From contig NZ_JAKUKA010000001.1 of NCBI RefSeq assembly GCF_023156195.1, positions 4,092,001 to 4,156,000 of the forward strand: a DNA stretch of 64,000 nt. Reading direction: 5' to 3'. The notes beneath the pieces were generated by a model. It worked only from the letters and a program-made list of their open reading frames with translations, ran no database searches and was not told where the DNA came from. Position numbers and translations under genes: made by a program. Shown one piece after another: positions 19,508-30,524 of this stretch. The DNA comes from Chitinophaga sedimenti (lineage in GTDB: Bacteria; Bacteroidota; Bacteroidia; Chitinophagales; Chitinophagaceae). The stretch's first letter is position 1, and the number at the start of each line of letters is the position of its first letter.

Positions 19508-20057
19508 AGTAACACCGGTACACTGCATTCCCCTGTATTTCATTCACTGCTCCCGTGTAGCAGTCGCCTCCTACCCCAAACAGATATACGTTACAACATC
19601 TTTTCATCACAAGCAAACACCCCACTGCGGCGACTCCACGCCCAAACCGCCGATTATAAAATTATCTACCCGATCGCTTTGTTTCCATAAAATAAATCCT
19701 AATTTTATGCCGGTATGAATAACTTCCCCAGTCGATAGCTAAATCGATTTTTTAGAGAAGTCCACGTGAAAAGATAATATCAACTGAGAAAAAACCTAAG
19801 ACTCGCGAAGATCGGCCGCCCCAGGCGATGATATTAATGATGTTCTATTAATAACCAAAAATCAAATTGCTCATGAAATTCACAGCGATCATCCCACTTT
19901 TCCTCGATAGCTAAATCGATTTAATATTTAGCTATTTCTGTATGCCATAGAACGAATCATCACTCGTTCAGGAAAATCTTTTGCTGCGATGGCCCAACCA
20001 TCGTAGTGGGATTGTTATGCCCGCACTCAACACCTATTCATCACAAATTCAGCGACT
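19443..20057. other. Long intergenic region before the second SusC gene
   Basis: This 615-base stretch has no convincing gene: the open frames have no domain and unusual composition. It holds the second copy of the 20-bp repeat at its start and two copies of TCGATAGCTAAATCGATTT (19732-19750 and 19904-19922), the latter with an extra inverted arm. No clear -33/-7 promoter was found. It is the presumed control region of the SusC/SusD pair that follows. Confidence 0.6.
19732..19934. repeat. Duplicated palindromic element TCGATAGCTAAATCGATTT
   Basis: Exact 19-bp copies lie at 19732-19750 and 19904-19922, 172 bases apart. Each holds the inverted repeat TCGAT-N6-ATCGA. After the second copy, TAGCTAAAT (19908-19916) is matched by ATTTAGCTA (19926-19934), a perfect 9-bp inverted repeat. 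The arrangement resembles paired operators. Confidence 0.75.
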
Positions 20058-23000
20058 ATGAAAAGAATGACTACACTTTATCCCCGGTTGCTCCTGTGCC
20101 TGCTGCTACAGCTGTGCGCAGTCGCCGCCTTTTCCCAGACGCGCCCGGTAACGGGACGTGTGGTAGACAGCATCGGTCAGGCCCTGCCCGGTGTGACCAT
20201 CCAGGCCAAGGGCACCACCATCGGCACGCAAACACAGCCTGATGGTTCCTTTGCCTTTAACGTACCCGACAACATCAAGGTGCTCGTTTTCTCAATGGTA
20301 GGATTCCGCACCACCGAAGCGCCGATTACTGCCGGAGGCATGACGGTAAGTCTCAAAGCCAACTCCAGCGCCCTGCAGGACGTGGTGATCGTAGGTTACG
20401 GTACGCAGAAAAAGTAACAGTAACCGGCGCCATATCGTCCGTTGCCACAAAAGAACTGTTGCAAAGTCCCGTGTCGAACCTGACGAACGCCCTGGCAGGC
20501 CGGCTGCCCGGACTCATCACCACACAGCGTTCGGGCGAACCGGGCGTAGATGCGTCTACGTTATACATCCGCGGTATCGCCACCACCGGTACGGCTACGC
20601 CGCTCATCATCGTGGATGGCGTGGAACGTCCAATCGACTATGTAGATCCGAACGACATCGCCACGTTCAGTATCCTGAAAGATGCGGCTTCCACCGCGGT
20701 ATTCGGCATGCGCGGTGCGAATGGCGTAGTACTGGTGACCACCAAACGCGGTAGCGTAGGCGCGCCTTCCGTAAGCCTTACATTACAGGGTGGCTACCAG
20801 GAAGCCAACAAAATGCCGAAATACCTCGGCTCCTACGACTATGCCCGCCTGCGCAACGAAGCCGTGAAAAACGACAACCCGAACGCCACCATGCCGTTCT
20901 CCAACGAACAGCTGGAAGGCTTTAAAAATGGTACACTTCCGAACACGGACTATTACGACTTCATCATGCAGGCATCGCCGCAGAGCTCTGCCAACCTGAA
21001 TATTTCAGGTGGCGCCCCGAACGTGCGCTATTATATTTCTGCCGGCTACAGCCGCTATGCGGGTAACTACAAATATGTAAAAGACAACCCCGAGGGCAAC
21101 AATACCAACTCTATTCAAAGCAGGTATAACCTGCGCGCAAACGTAGACGTAGACATTACCAAAACGACGCTGGTAAGCGTAGACATTGCGGGATTGCTGG
21201 CGGCCAGGAATGCGCCGAACACCTCCGCGGCCACTATTATGAACCTGGCGAACAGGCTTCCACCCACTAACCCAATCTTCAATCCGAATAAATCGTTGTT
21301 TGGTACCGGCACCTATACGCAAAACATTTATGGCGAAGTAACCAACAAAGGCTACCAGGTGTATTACAACAGCACCATCCAGGGTACCTTCTCCGCCCGC
21401 CAGAAACTTGATTTCTGGGTGAAGGGTTTATCAGTAAGAGGCGCTATTTCGTTTGACAATACCTTTCTGCCATTCACTACCTACGGCCGCAACTACGCTG
21501 TATTTATGCCGTTATATAACGCACAGGGACAAATTACCGGGTACCAGCAAACAGGCGCGGACACCAAGATCGACCCTAACGGTTCGCTCAGCTACCGCGA
21601 TCATAACCGCCGTACTTACGGCGAGGTATCCATCAACTATGACAGGAGCTTTGGCAAACATGCCGTTACAGGTATGATCATGGGCAACCGTCAGAAAGAT
21701 GTGATCCAGTCGCGCATTCCTTACGCGAAACAATCACTGATGGCCAGGGCTACCTACAACTACGACCTGCGTTATTTGTTCGAAGTAAGTGCGGCCTACC
21801 ACGGTTCAGAGAACTTCCCGAAAGGACAACGCTATGGTTTGTTCCCGGCAGTATCGGCGGGCTGGGTAGCTTCTGAAGAAAGCTTCCTCAAAGGCAATCA
21901 AACCCTCAGTTATTTGAAACTGCGTGGCTCTTACGGCGAAGTAGGTAACGACCAGGGGGCGACCGTTTCCTGTGGTTTACTTCATGGGCCGGTGCGACAC
22001 AGTACTATTTTGGAACGAGTGTAACGCAGGCAAATGGCTGGGCGCAGGGCGCTATCGGCAACCCGAACGTTACCTGGGAGCGTGGCAGGAAAGGCAACGT
22101 AGGTATCGAAACAAAATTCTGGGGTGATGCATTTGGCTTTACCGCCGACTTCTTCCACGAAAAAAGGTCTGATATCCTCTCCGGCAGAAACACACTCACA
22201 GATGTTTATGGCCAGAGCGTTAAGCAACAGAACATAGGCGTGGTGGTAAACAGAGGGTTTGATTTTGAGATCGTTCACCAGAAACGTTTCGGCAAATTCA
22301 ACTACTCGCTTAAGCCCAACGTAACATTTGCCCGTAATAAAATTCTTGAGTATGATGAGCAGCCACGCGCTTATCCATGGATGCGCCGTACCGGTCACCC
22401 CGTGGGTACTAAGTTTGGTCTGCTGTACGATGGCCTGTTCATCGACGCCGCCGATATCAGCAAACGGCCGCAACAACGTTTCTCCGGCACCGTATATCCC
22501 GGCGATATCAAATACAAAGACCTTAACAACGATAACGTAGTAGATGCGTTTGACGAAACAGTAATTGGTTATTCCCGCACACCGGAACTGATGTACGGCG
22601 CGGTAATACAGGCGGGCTGGAATGGTATTGATGTAACGATGTTGTTCGGGGAGCCGCGCGTGCAGATGTACGCCTGGACAACGAAGCAGCTTATGAATTC
22701 TTCCAGGAAGGAAAAGTAAAACCTTTCCACCTGAACCGCTGGACGCCTGAAACCGCTGCCACTGCAATTTATCCAAGACTGCACTACGGTAAAAACGAAA
22801 ACAACCACCGGTCATCCGACTTCTGGGTAAGAAGCGCCGCTTACACCCGCCTCAAAAATGCGGAAATCGGCTACACCTTCCCACGAGCGCTCGTGAACCG
22901 CTGGAAAATGAAAGGCGCCCGCGTGTACGCCAACGGCACCAACCTGATTACCTGGGATAAATTATCCGACTTCGACGTGGATCCGGAAACCGGCGATGGC

Positions 23001-23060
23001 AATGCCGCCATGTACCCGATACAGCGTGTGTTCAACTTCGGCATCAACGTTAGCTTCTAA
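20058..23060 (+). CDS. SusC/RagA family TonB-linked outer-membrane protein, second locus (three frameshifts)
   Basis: About 1001 residues after correction. A signal peptide (LLLCLLLQLCAVAAFSQ) is followed by a CarboxypepD-regulatory-like domain (VTGRVVDSIGQALPGVTIQA), the TonB plug (VIVGYGTQKK, DAASTAVFGMRGANGVVLV) and the barrel ending QRVFNFGINVSF. There is no STN domain, unlike the first locus, so sigma/anti-sigma signalling is not expected. One base is missing at about 20414 (restored GTQKKVTVTG), in a G run at 21956 (DQGGDRFLWFTSW) and near 22650 (LFGGAARADVRLDNEAAYEF). It imports an unknown nutrient with the SusD that follows. Confidence 0.9.
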
Positions 23061-23077
23061 TTCTAAAACGCATCAAC

Positions 23078-24797
23078 ATGAAAAAACTATCTTTTATAAA
23101 ATACTAACGGGTATACTGTTTGCGGGTACGCTCAGTTCCTGCGAGAAGGGCTTCCTCGACCGGGCGGCCACCAACCAGCAGCAGGACAAAGACATCTTTT
23201 CGAACTTTACGGTCACCGACCAGGTGGTGAACAACCTGTACTCCCGCACACCGCGTGTGCTGCGTTATGTAGGCGGAAACTCCATGCTGTCATCAGCCAC
23301 CGATGAATCAAAAGATGCATCTACCGGATGAATACCTTTCGTTTTAATAACGGTTCCTGGTCGGGCAACGATAACCCGATCGGCAACTCATGGCGCGATT
23401 GTTATGTGGCGATCAGGCAGGCAAATTCCATCCTGGAAGGGATCGCGAAGTACAACACGCCCGATGATCCGAACAACCCCGGCTCTTTACAAAGAAGAAG
23501 GGGCGAAGTGTTTTTCCTGCGCGCGTATTTCCTGGCCGAGCTGATGAAGCAATTCGGCGGCGTGCTGATTATCACCAAAACCATCGAGATCAACGACCTG
23601 GTAACGCTGAACGGCGCGCGCAGCACGTACGACAGTTGCCTGGCGCAGGTGATCAAAGATTGCGACTCCGCTTATAACCTGTTGCCTGCCATCAACGAAA
23701 ACCACAACGTCGGCAGGATAACGAAAGGGGTAACATTGGCCCTCAAATCGAGAATGACGCTGTATGCCGCCAGCCCACTCTGGGCCATTGCAGGCAAAAC
23801 CAGTTACATGGGGAATATTACGCCAGATAAAACGGCGTCCGACCCAGACAAATGGGCCGCTGCCGCAGCAGCTGCGAAAGCTGTGCTGGATTTCAAAGCA
23901 GACGGCGCGCCGGTATATGTGCTGGAACCTACGCTGGCAGCGCGACAGGAAATCTTCCTGTCCAAAGCGCTCACCAGTAAAGAAGTAATCTGGATGCGTA
24001 TGCGCGACGATGACCGGGGACTTGATCAATATATGTTCCCCTTCGGAAGCTCCGGCTGGTCGGGTGCTTCACCTTCACAAAACCTGGCTGGTGATTATGA
24101 AATGCTGGCCACCAGCTTAGTCCCTGCTGCACCAGGATCAGGTTACGATCCCGCCAATCCTTTTGTAGGACGTGATCCGCGGTTTTACACAGACATCCTG
24201 TACAACCAGGCCACCTTAAAAGGCCGCAAGCTCGAGTACTGGTCTAAGACAGATGTATGGCCTGTGGGCAAAGATGAAATGAGCACTGCCACAGACCATA
24301 GCCGTACCGGTTATACCATGCGTAAGCTCATTAACCCCGAAGCAACTATTGGTCAGAGTTCGCGCCAGATACACGGTATCGTGTACCGCCTCGCAGAATT
24401 TTACCTGAACTACGCGGAAGCACAAAATGAGGTACTTCCCGCGCCCGATCAGAGCGTGTATGACGCCATTAACGCGGTGCGCAGCAGGGCGGGCGTAAAA
24501 CCCTTCATTGTAGGCTCTATGACCAAAGAGCAAATGCGCGATGCCGTGCGTCATGAAAGAAGGATTGAACTGGCGTTTGAAGGGCACCGCTTCTGGGATG
24601 TTCGTCGCTGGAAAATTGCAGCCGAAACAGAACCGGTGTTATGGGGGATGAAGACGACGAGGAATGCAGATGGTTCGTTTACATATGAAGTGGTGAAGGT
24701 AGAGGACAGGCCGTTTGCGCCAAGAATGTATATGATACCGATTACGCAGGATGAAACGTTGCGTAATCCGAATCTGAAGCAGAATCCGGAATGGTAA
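23078..24797 (+). CDS. RagB/SusD family lipoprotein, second locus (two frameshifts)
   Basis: About 573 residues. The start is the ATG at 23078; one A is missing in the A run right after it, and restoring it gives MKKTIFYKILTGILFAG followed by the lipobox TLSSC. A second base is missing near 23329 (DASTGMNTFRFNN). Later parts are typical SusD: RRRGEVFFLRAYFLAELMKQ, LAEFYLNYAEAQNE and RHERRIELAFEGHRFWDVRR. It starts 17 bases after the SusC stop and ends at a terminator, so the locus is a plain SusC/SusD pair with no enzyme beside it. Confidence 0.9.
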
Positions 24798-24822
24798 TTT
24801 ATTGATAGCTTGTCACAAAGCG

Positions 24823-24857
24823 AAAGGTCCTGCTCTTTTGTGGAGCGGGACCTTTTT
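24823..24857. terminator. Shared convergent terminator
   Basis: AAAGGTCCTGCTC and GAGCGGGACCTTTTT form a stem with one G-T pair. It follows the SusD gene on the plus strand and overlaps the stop codon of the converging terpene synthase gene. Confidence 0.8.
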
Positions 24858-25832
24858 ATGTAATAATCTCCCGCATATCGGACACCGCGTGGCCTCCCGT
24901 GGTATACCGCCCCGTATAATTCAATGTCCAATCCAGGTAACCGCTGATCATAAACTGAAGGTTTGCCACATAATCTTGAACAACCAGGTTATATACGCCG
25001 AAATCCGGAAGACTGTCAGATAATTCCATCAACCGGTCAACATCGCTGTCATGCATACTCAAAACACTTAAAGCTGCCTCCGTGGAAGAACATTGTTGAA
25101 CATGCCCGGTAATTAGCACGGAATTGAGCACGTCCATATTCTTTCTTTCCTCGTCAACAGAAAAAGATCATTGCACCATATGAGAATTCTGCAAACCAGC
25201 AATTCAATTTCCCGGATCACGGGATGCCCGATCACTGAATCTGGAAGCTGCCCGGCCGTTATTACTTCCGCAAGGTTGGTCATAATATCAACATTTACGG
25301 ACCGAAGCCTGATATCGAGATAAGTATTCATGTCAGGATAGATTCCGCTGCTTCGATAATGCGATTCCTCCGCCAGTCCGGAGAAGTAAGAGGCAAGACT
25401 TTTACAGAAGCGTTTTTCCAACCACTCCTTCCCTGCAATTGCAAGCAATTGTTCCCGCATCTCCGGAAGGGCATTTAACAAAGGAGTTTCAACCGCCGGT
25501 TTATTGCCCAGCAACACTCGTAATGCTGCGTCCCCGATTTCCTCAATAACCGCCGGCGCGCTCCATTCAAACTTATCGTCGACCGCAAAAGTCCACATAA
25601 AAACACGGCATATTGCTTCCAAATGAGTGCGTCCTGCTTTAGGGAAAATACAACCGGCACAGTACCCGATATGGGTATTTCGATACTTATCTCTGGCCTT
25701 TTCCGAAAGAAACGAATAGTTATCAGCTATCAACGTGATAATATCATTATCCATTTCGGCAGCATGGGGATTTCTCTCTGCGGAAAACGGGTAACGTACC
25801 TGAACACGGGGATTAAATGGCAACATCATCAA
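24856..25832 (-). CDS. Class I terpene synthase (one frameshift at the metal motif)
   Basis: About 325 residues after correction. The aspartate-rich metal motif DDKFE is at residues 85-89, an Arg pyrophosphate sensor lies in YLDIRLRSV (about 171-179), and the second metal motif (NSE triad) starts at N221. As read, the NSE motif is lost; adding one T to a T run near 25170 gives NDLFSVDEE (N221, S225, E229), the canonical N-D-x-x-S-x-x-x-E. The C-terminus then continues KNMDVLNSVLITGH and ends with a GRY element near the usual RY pair. It should cyclise farnesyl or geranylgeranyl diphosphate with Mg2+; the product is unknown. No P450 or prenyltransferase lies beside it. Confidence 0.88.
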
Positions 25833-25974
25833 AATACTTTTGGGCTATGAAAGAATGATTGCTTTTACAGTTAGCATACAACGATACAGCCTTCATCAAG
25901 CAACATTGAAATATTCAGAGAGAAGATACGGATAATGATGTGACATTATTTCGCGGGATAATTAACTAAAACGA

Positions 25975-26004
25975 AAAAAGTCACCAGCAGGCTGATGACT
26001 TTTT
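25975..26004 (-). terminator. Terminator after the tRNA genes
   Basis: AAAAAGTCA/TGACTTTTT plus CAGC/GCTG form a hairpin with T runs on both strands. It lies just after the 3' end of tRNA-Pro and probably ends the tRNA transcript. Confidence 0.7.
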
Positions 26005-26010
26005 CTTTAG

Positions 26011-26085
26011 TCGGGATGGCAAGATTCGAACTTGCGACCTCCTGCTCCCAAAGCAGGCGCGATAACCGGACTACGCTACATCCCG
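26011..26085 (-). tRNA. tRNA-Pro (anticodon TGG)
   Basis: 75 bases on the minus strand. The acceptor CGGGATG pairs with CATCCCG, discriminator A; the anticodon stem CCTGC/GCAGG holds loop TTTGGGA with anticodon TGG; the T loop has GTTCGAATC. No encoded CCA. It is 20 bases downstream of tRNA-Ser. Confidence 0.95.
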
Positions 26086-26105
26086 AACTTAATTCCGGTG
26101 TTCAG

Positions 26106-26194
26106 CGGTGAGGGAGGGATTCGAACCCTCGGTACAGTTTGACCCGTACGCCGGTTTAGCAAACCGGTCCTTTCGGCCACTCAGGCACCTCACC
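26106..26194 (-). tRNA. tRNA-Ser (anticodon GCT)
   Basis: 89 bases on the minus strand, a class II tRNA with a long variable arm. The acceptor GGTGAGG pairs with CCTCACC, discriminator G; the anticodon stem CCGGT/ACCGG holds loop TTGCTAA with anticodon GCT; the T loop is GTTCGAATC. It lies 136 bases after dnaA. Confidence 0.95.
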
Positions 26195-26267
26195 GTAACC
26201 CGTTTGAAGGGGATGCAAAAATAGGAATATTTTGTAAAACTCCAAAAGTGATTTCACTTTTTTAAAA

Positions 26268-26296
26268 TAAAAATGCCGGAAGCATTTTCCGGCATT
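26268..26296 (-). terminator. Intrinsic terminator of dnaA
   Basis: On the minus strand AATGCCGGAA and TTCCGGCATT form a perfect 10-bp stem with a 5-base loop followed by a T-rich tail. It starts 35 bases after the dnaA stop. Confidence 0.8.
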
Positions 26297-26330
26297 CAAA
26301 GATCTTGTTTTTTCAGCGGTATAATCGGTG

Positions 26331-27763
26331 CTACATGGCCGCCAGCTGTACTTTCTGCTGCAGTTCCACTACACTATCTCTAAAAGTGTTATCGGTATCC
26401 ATAAGGTCTTTCACTGTCTGGCAAGAGTGTATCACGGTAGTGTGATCACGTCCGCCGAAATGCTCGCCGATGGTTTTAAGCGAGTTTTTGGTAAATGATT
26501 TCGCCAGGTACATGGTAATCTGACGAGCCTGTACAATCTCACGTTTACGCGTTTTCTGCAGGAGTTTGTCGTACGGTACATCAAAGTATTCGCACACCAT
26601 CTTCTGAATGCTGTCGATCGTGATTTCTTTAGAAGATGTTTTCACGAAAGACTTCAATACGCGCTTGGCCAGCTCCAGGTCAATTTCCTTGCGGTTGAGC
26701 GACGATTGCGCCAACAGGGAAATAAGTGCGCCTTCCAGTTCGCGTACATTGCTCTGGATGTTGTATGCTACATATTTGATTACTTCCTTCGGCATTTCCA
26801 GTCCATCGTTACGCATTTTCATCTCGAGGATTTCCATACGTGTTTCGAAGTCGGGCAGCTGAATATCTGCACTGAGGCCCCAACGGAAGCGGCTGAGCAA
26901 ACGCTCCTGCACACCGTCCAGGTCTTTCGGCGGCTTATCGGAAGTAAGGATCAGTTGTTTGCCGCTTTGGTGCAGGTGGTTAAAGATGGCGAAGAACGCA
27001 TCCTGTGACTTTTCTGCGCGGGCAAAAAACTGTATATCGTCAACGATCAGTACATCGATGAGCTGATAGAAGTGAATGAAGTCGTTAATTATATTGTTCT
27101 TCGAGTGATCGATGAACTGGTTGATAAACTTTTCGGCGCTCACATACAACACCGCTTTATTCGGTGCCTGACGCTTTACTTCGTTACCAATAGCCTGAGC
27201 AAGGTGTGTTTTCCCCAAACCAACACCGCCATATATTACCAGCGGGTTAAAAGAAGTACCTCCAGGTTTGTCGCTCACCGTTTTACCGGCACGACGCGCC
27301 ACGCGGTTTGAATCGCCTTCGATAAACATTTCGAAGGTATAATTCGGATTCAGCTGCGAATCGATCTGCACACGTTTAATACCGGAATCACGAACGGATT
27401 CTTGACCGGGTTCTGGATCGTCAGCGGAAAATCTACTTCACTATCTTTTTGAGGTTTGGAAAACTGCGTTGGCATGTTCACAGTCTTCGGATGCTGGTGG
27501 GGTGTTCCATTCTCCACTACTATTCGGTACTCCAGCCGCGCTTCTTTTCCCAATTCACGCTTTATTGTTTTCCCTAATAAACCTACATAGTGCTCTTCGA
27601 GATATTCGTAAAAAAACTGACTTGGTACCTGGATGGTTAAAACATTGTTCTCAAGCTTGATAGGTTTTATTGGTTCAAACCATGTTTTAAACGGCTGCCA
27701 CTCCACTATATCCCTGATTATATTCAGACACCTTTCCCAAACTTGTTCGCAAGTTTTATTCAT
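26331..27763 (-). CDS. dnaA: Chromosomal replication initiator DnaA (one frameshift)
   Basis: About 477 residues. Domain I (residues 1-80, CEQVWERCLNIIRDIVEWQP), a short linker, the AAA+ domain (Walker A GGVGLGKTHL, Walker B LIVDDIQFF) and the C-terminal DNA-binding domain with the signature GGRDHTTVIHS are all present. It binds DnaA boxes and melts the origin. One G is missing near 27390; restoring it reads FVIPGIKRVQIDSQLNPNY, joining domain II to the AAA+ domain. dnaA is essential in bacteria, so this break is strong evidence for a sequencing error. Confidence 0.96.
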
Positions 27764-28319
27764 TTAGTAAAAAATAATTATTCGTTTATTAATTAGGGTG
27801 TTCTCGAATACAAACTTTTCAACGTAGGCTGTTGAAAAATTATTGACAGGATGACGAATATCTGTAGAAAATGTTGAAAAAAAAATTTATCTAACCTTGT
27901 TTATTAATCAACAATTACAGAGTGTCATACACTGCGGCCCCCTTCTTACCATTCCTCTGAAACCTACTTCCAGTCGACGTTTCAGCCCTTCAGGATGCTA
28001 AACCCGATGCTAAATTATACACACATCATTCACAATCACTTCCATACATTAATTACATCTTTTACTACTTTACTATACCCTTACAGGTAAAATAACATTG
28101 CCCAGTACAGTCACCGCTTCAGCTCCCTCCCGAACCACTTCATAAAGGTCCATTTTTGGGGGCCAATAGTATACCCTTAGTTACCGGGGCGGCAAAGGTC
28201 GTGTAATTTTGGAAGGATGCAAGCGTTTTGTGTAATAACTTGTGGAAAAATTTATTTTCTGCTGACGAAAGCGAATGACTTATCTTTGGGCGCACTGAAC
28301 TTTTTAAATCAATTTTGCT
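27764..28319. other. AT-rich intergenic region upstream of dnaA, possible origin region
   Basis: This 556-base stretch between divergent dnaA and the DUF3127 gene holds no convincing gene. It is AT-rich (a run of nine A at about 27882 within AAATTTATC and nearby TTATTAATCAAC). It contains one near DnaA box, TGTGGAAAA at 28241-28249 (one mismatch to TGTGGATAA), and a TATCTTTG box at 28281. A replication origin next to dnaA is common in bacteria, but one weak box is not proof. Confidence 0.3.
28281..28288 (+). promoter_or_regulatory. -7 box TATCTTTG before the DUF3127 gene
   Basis: An exact match to TAnnTTTG, 31 bases before the ATG. No TTG at the ideal distance is seen upstream, so the promoter is only partly supported. 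Confidence 0.5.
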
Positions 28320-28703
28320 ATGAGTTTTGAAATTACCGGAAAGCTGGTTGTAAAGTATAATACAATGCAACGCAGCGAAACGTTTAAGACGAGAGAATTT
28401 GTGATCGAGAAATCCGACGACATCAACGGCCGTATCATCACTAACTATATAAAGTTCCGGGCAGTTCAGGACAGGACAGCGATAGTTGACCGTTTTAACG
28501 AAGGTGAAACGGTTAAGGTTTATTTTAATATCAGGTACCCGCTGGGAAAAAGACGGCAAGGTAAACTACATCACCAACCTGGACGCATGGCGTATGGAAG
28601 CAATGATGCAGGACGCAGGCACAGGTGGCGACCGCATGCCGGACTATAACGCCCCCAGGCGCCCTCCTTCAACGGTGGCGGCGGCGACGATCTCCCGTTC
28701 TAA
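28320..28703 (+). CDS. DUF3127 (OB-fold) protein with SSB-like acidic tail (two indels)
   Basis: About 128 residues. Residues 1-85 follow the DUF3127 pattern (FEITGKLVVKYNTMQRSETF, TREFVIE, NEGETVKVYFNI), a small OB-fold-like domain of Bacteroidota. Near 28533 two G appear to be missing (restored NIRGTRWEKDGKVNY), and near 28660 one base is missing. The corrected C-terminus is a flexible glycine-rich stretch ending GGGGDDLPF and the stop at 28703. That tip resembles the DDDIPF tip of single-strand DNA-binding protein, which recruits repair enzymes. A role in nucleic-acid binding is inference. Confidence 0.8.
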
Positions 28704-28727
28704 TCCGAAAGACGATTCTCTCTATAC

Positions 28728-28755
28728 AAGCCGTACCAAACCAGGTGCGGCTTTT
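28728..28755 (+). terminator. Terminator after DUF3127
   Basis: AAGCCGTACC and GGTGCGGCTT form a 10-bp stem (one G-T pair) with loop AAACCA and a T tail. It supports the corrected stop at 28703. Confidence 0.75.
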
Positions 28756-28831
28756 CTTATTATATACAGATACCGCACCCAACCATACAACTCCCCGCCA
28801 GTCTGTCAGCCCCACTGTCATACGTTATGCT

Positions 28832-28839
28832 TATCTTTG
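28832..28839 (+). promoter_or_regulatory. -7 box TATCTTTG before the FAD protein gene
   Basis: An exact TAnnTTTG match, 36 bases before the ATG at 28876. The distal box is not clear. Confidence 0.5.
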
Positions 28840-28875
28840 CCCCTGTTTTAGGATAAATACCTAACCGGCTACATC

Positions 28876-30443
28876 ATGATACAACAGGTTTCTCTTAAAG
28901 TGCTTCCGCAGGAAGCCTTTTCCGATACAGCAATCACCAAACACGCAGCCACTTCGCTCGGCGTAAAATCTAAAGACATTATCGGCTTCCACCTGCTGAA
29001 ACGATCTATCGACGCACGCTCGCGGCAACAGGTATATTATGTACTGACCCTGCAGGTGTTCGTGAACGAACCGTTTCATGACAGACCGCACCTCAGCTTC
29101 CGCTACGATGCGCTTAAGATAAACGCTCCGGCAGCCATTATTATTGGCGCCGGCCCGGCAGGACTCTTCGCCGCATTGCGAATGATAGAACTGGGTATTA
29201 AACCCATTGTACTCGAACGCGGCAAAGACGTGCGCAGCCGCCGCCGCGACCTGGCCAGCCTGAACAAAACAGGCGTCGTAAACCCCGATTCCAACTACTG
29301 CTTCGGGGAAGGCGGCGCGGGTACCTACTCCGATGGCAAGCTTTACACCCGGTCCAACAAACGCGGCGACATCAACCGCATCCTGCATATCTTTTGTCAT
29401 TTCGGCGCCACAGAAAAATCCTGTACGACGCTCATCCACATATCGGCACCAACAAACTTCCACACATTATCACCGCCATGCGAGAACAAATCGAAGCCTG
29501 CGGCGGTGAAGTGCACTTCGAACAAAAGGTGAACGATTTCCTGATCAGCAATAATGCCATTACCGGTGTAACAACCACCGCCGGCAACGCTTATCATGCA
29601 ACACAGGTGGTACTGGCAACTGGCCACTCCGCACGCGACATTTTCCAATTACTACATCACCGCCAGGTATTAATAGAGGCAAAACCCTTTGCGCTCGGAG
29701 TTCGCGTAGAACATCCGCAATGGTTGATCGACATGGCGCAGTATCACTGCACTCATCGTGGAGAGTTTTTGCCCCCGGCGAGTTATAGCCTGGTAGAACA
29801 GGTAGAGGGCCGGGGCGTATTTTCTTTCTGCATGTGCCCGGGTGGCATCATCGCGCCAGCCGCCACCGATCCGGGTGAGCTCGTGGTGAACGGCTGGTCG
29901 CCTTCCAAACGCGACAATCCCTTCGCCAACTCAGGCATGGTGGTAACGGTAGATGAATCTGATTTTGCGCCTTTCGCCAAGCACGGTGCTCTTGCGGCCA
30001 TGTACTTCCAGCAACATGTTGAACGCAACGCATTCAAGGCAGGCGGTGGCAACTTTGTAGCCCCTGCGCAACGCATGACCGACTTCGTGGAAAAGCGCGT
30101 ATCGGCCTCCTTACCCGAATGCTCCTACATTCCCGGCGTAAACAGTGCCGACCTGCGCACGGTATTGCCCCCGGCCGTACACAAACGCCTGGCCGGCGCA
30201 TTCAAAGCCTTCGGCAAAAAGATGAAGAACTACTATACGTCGGAAGCCATCCTGGTGGCCACGGAGTCACGTACTTCGTCTCCCGTACGCATCCCCCGCG
30301 ATAATGACACACTGATGCATCCGCAGATTAAAGGCCTGTACCCTTGTGGCGAAGGCGCCGGCTATGCGGGAGGAATTGTATCTGCCGCCATGGACGGGGA
30401 AAGGATTGCCGAAGCTATTGCGGCAATGTCCCGGGTGGGTTGA
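28876..30443 (+). CDS. FAD-dependent oxidoreductase (COG2509-like; one frameshift)
   Basis: About 522 residues after correction. A leading domain of 90 residues precedes the dinucleotide-binding motif IIIGAGPAGLFAALRMIELG. Later motifs are FGEGGAGTYSDGKLYTR, VLATGHSARD and the C-terminal GEGAGYAGGIVSAAMDGERI. This matches the uncharacterised FAD-dependent dehydrogenase group in COG2509. One A is missing in an A run near 29417; restoring it reads GATEKILYDAHPHIGT. The reaction is not known. Confidence 0.85.
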
Positions 30444-30524
30444 TACCGACAAAACCCGGGTTTGTGTAACTTTTGCTTGCAACGCCGCCAATAATCCCGT
30501 AATTTAAGATGCTTAATTACTGCT

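Noticed and set aside
19446..19718. 90-codon plus-strand open frame after DUF3817
   Set aside because: No domain, no promoter, unusual Cys/His composition, and it overlaps the 20-bp repeat. I treat the region as intergenic.
21982..22815. 277-codon minus-strand open frame
   Set aside because: It is opposite the second SusC gene. The SusC reading continues in the corrected frame with barrel motifs.
27764..28319. Confident oriC call
   Set aside because: Only one near DnaA box (one mismatch) was found, so the region is listed only as a possible origin.
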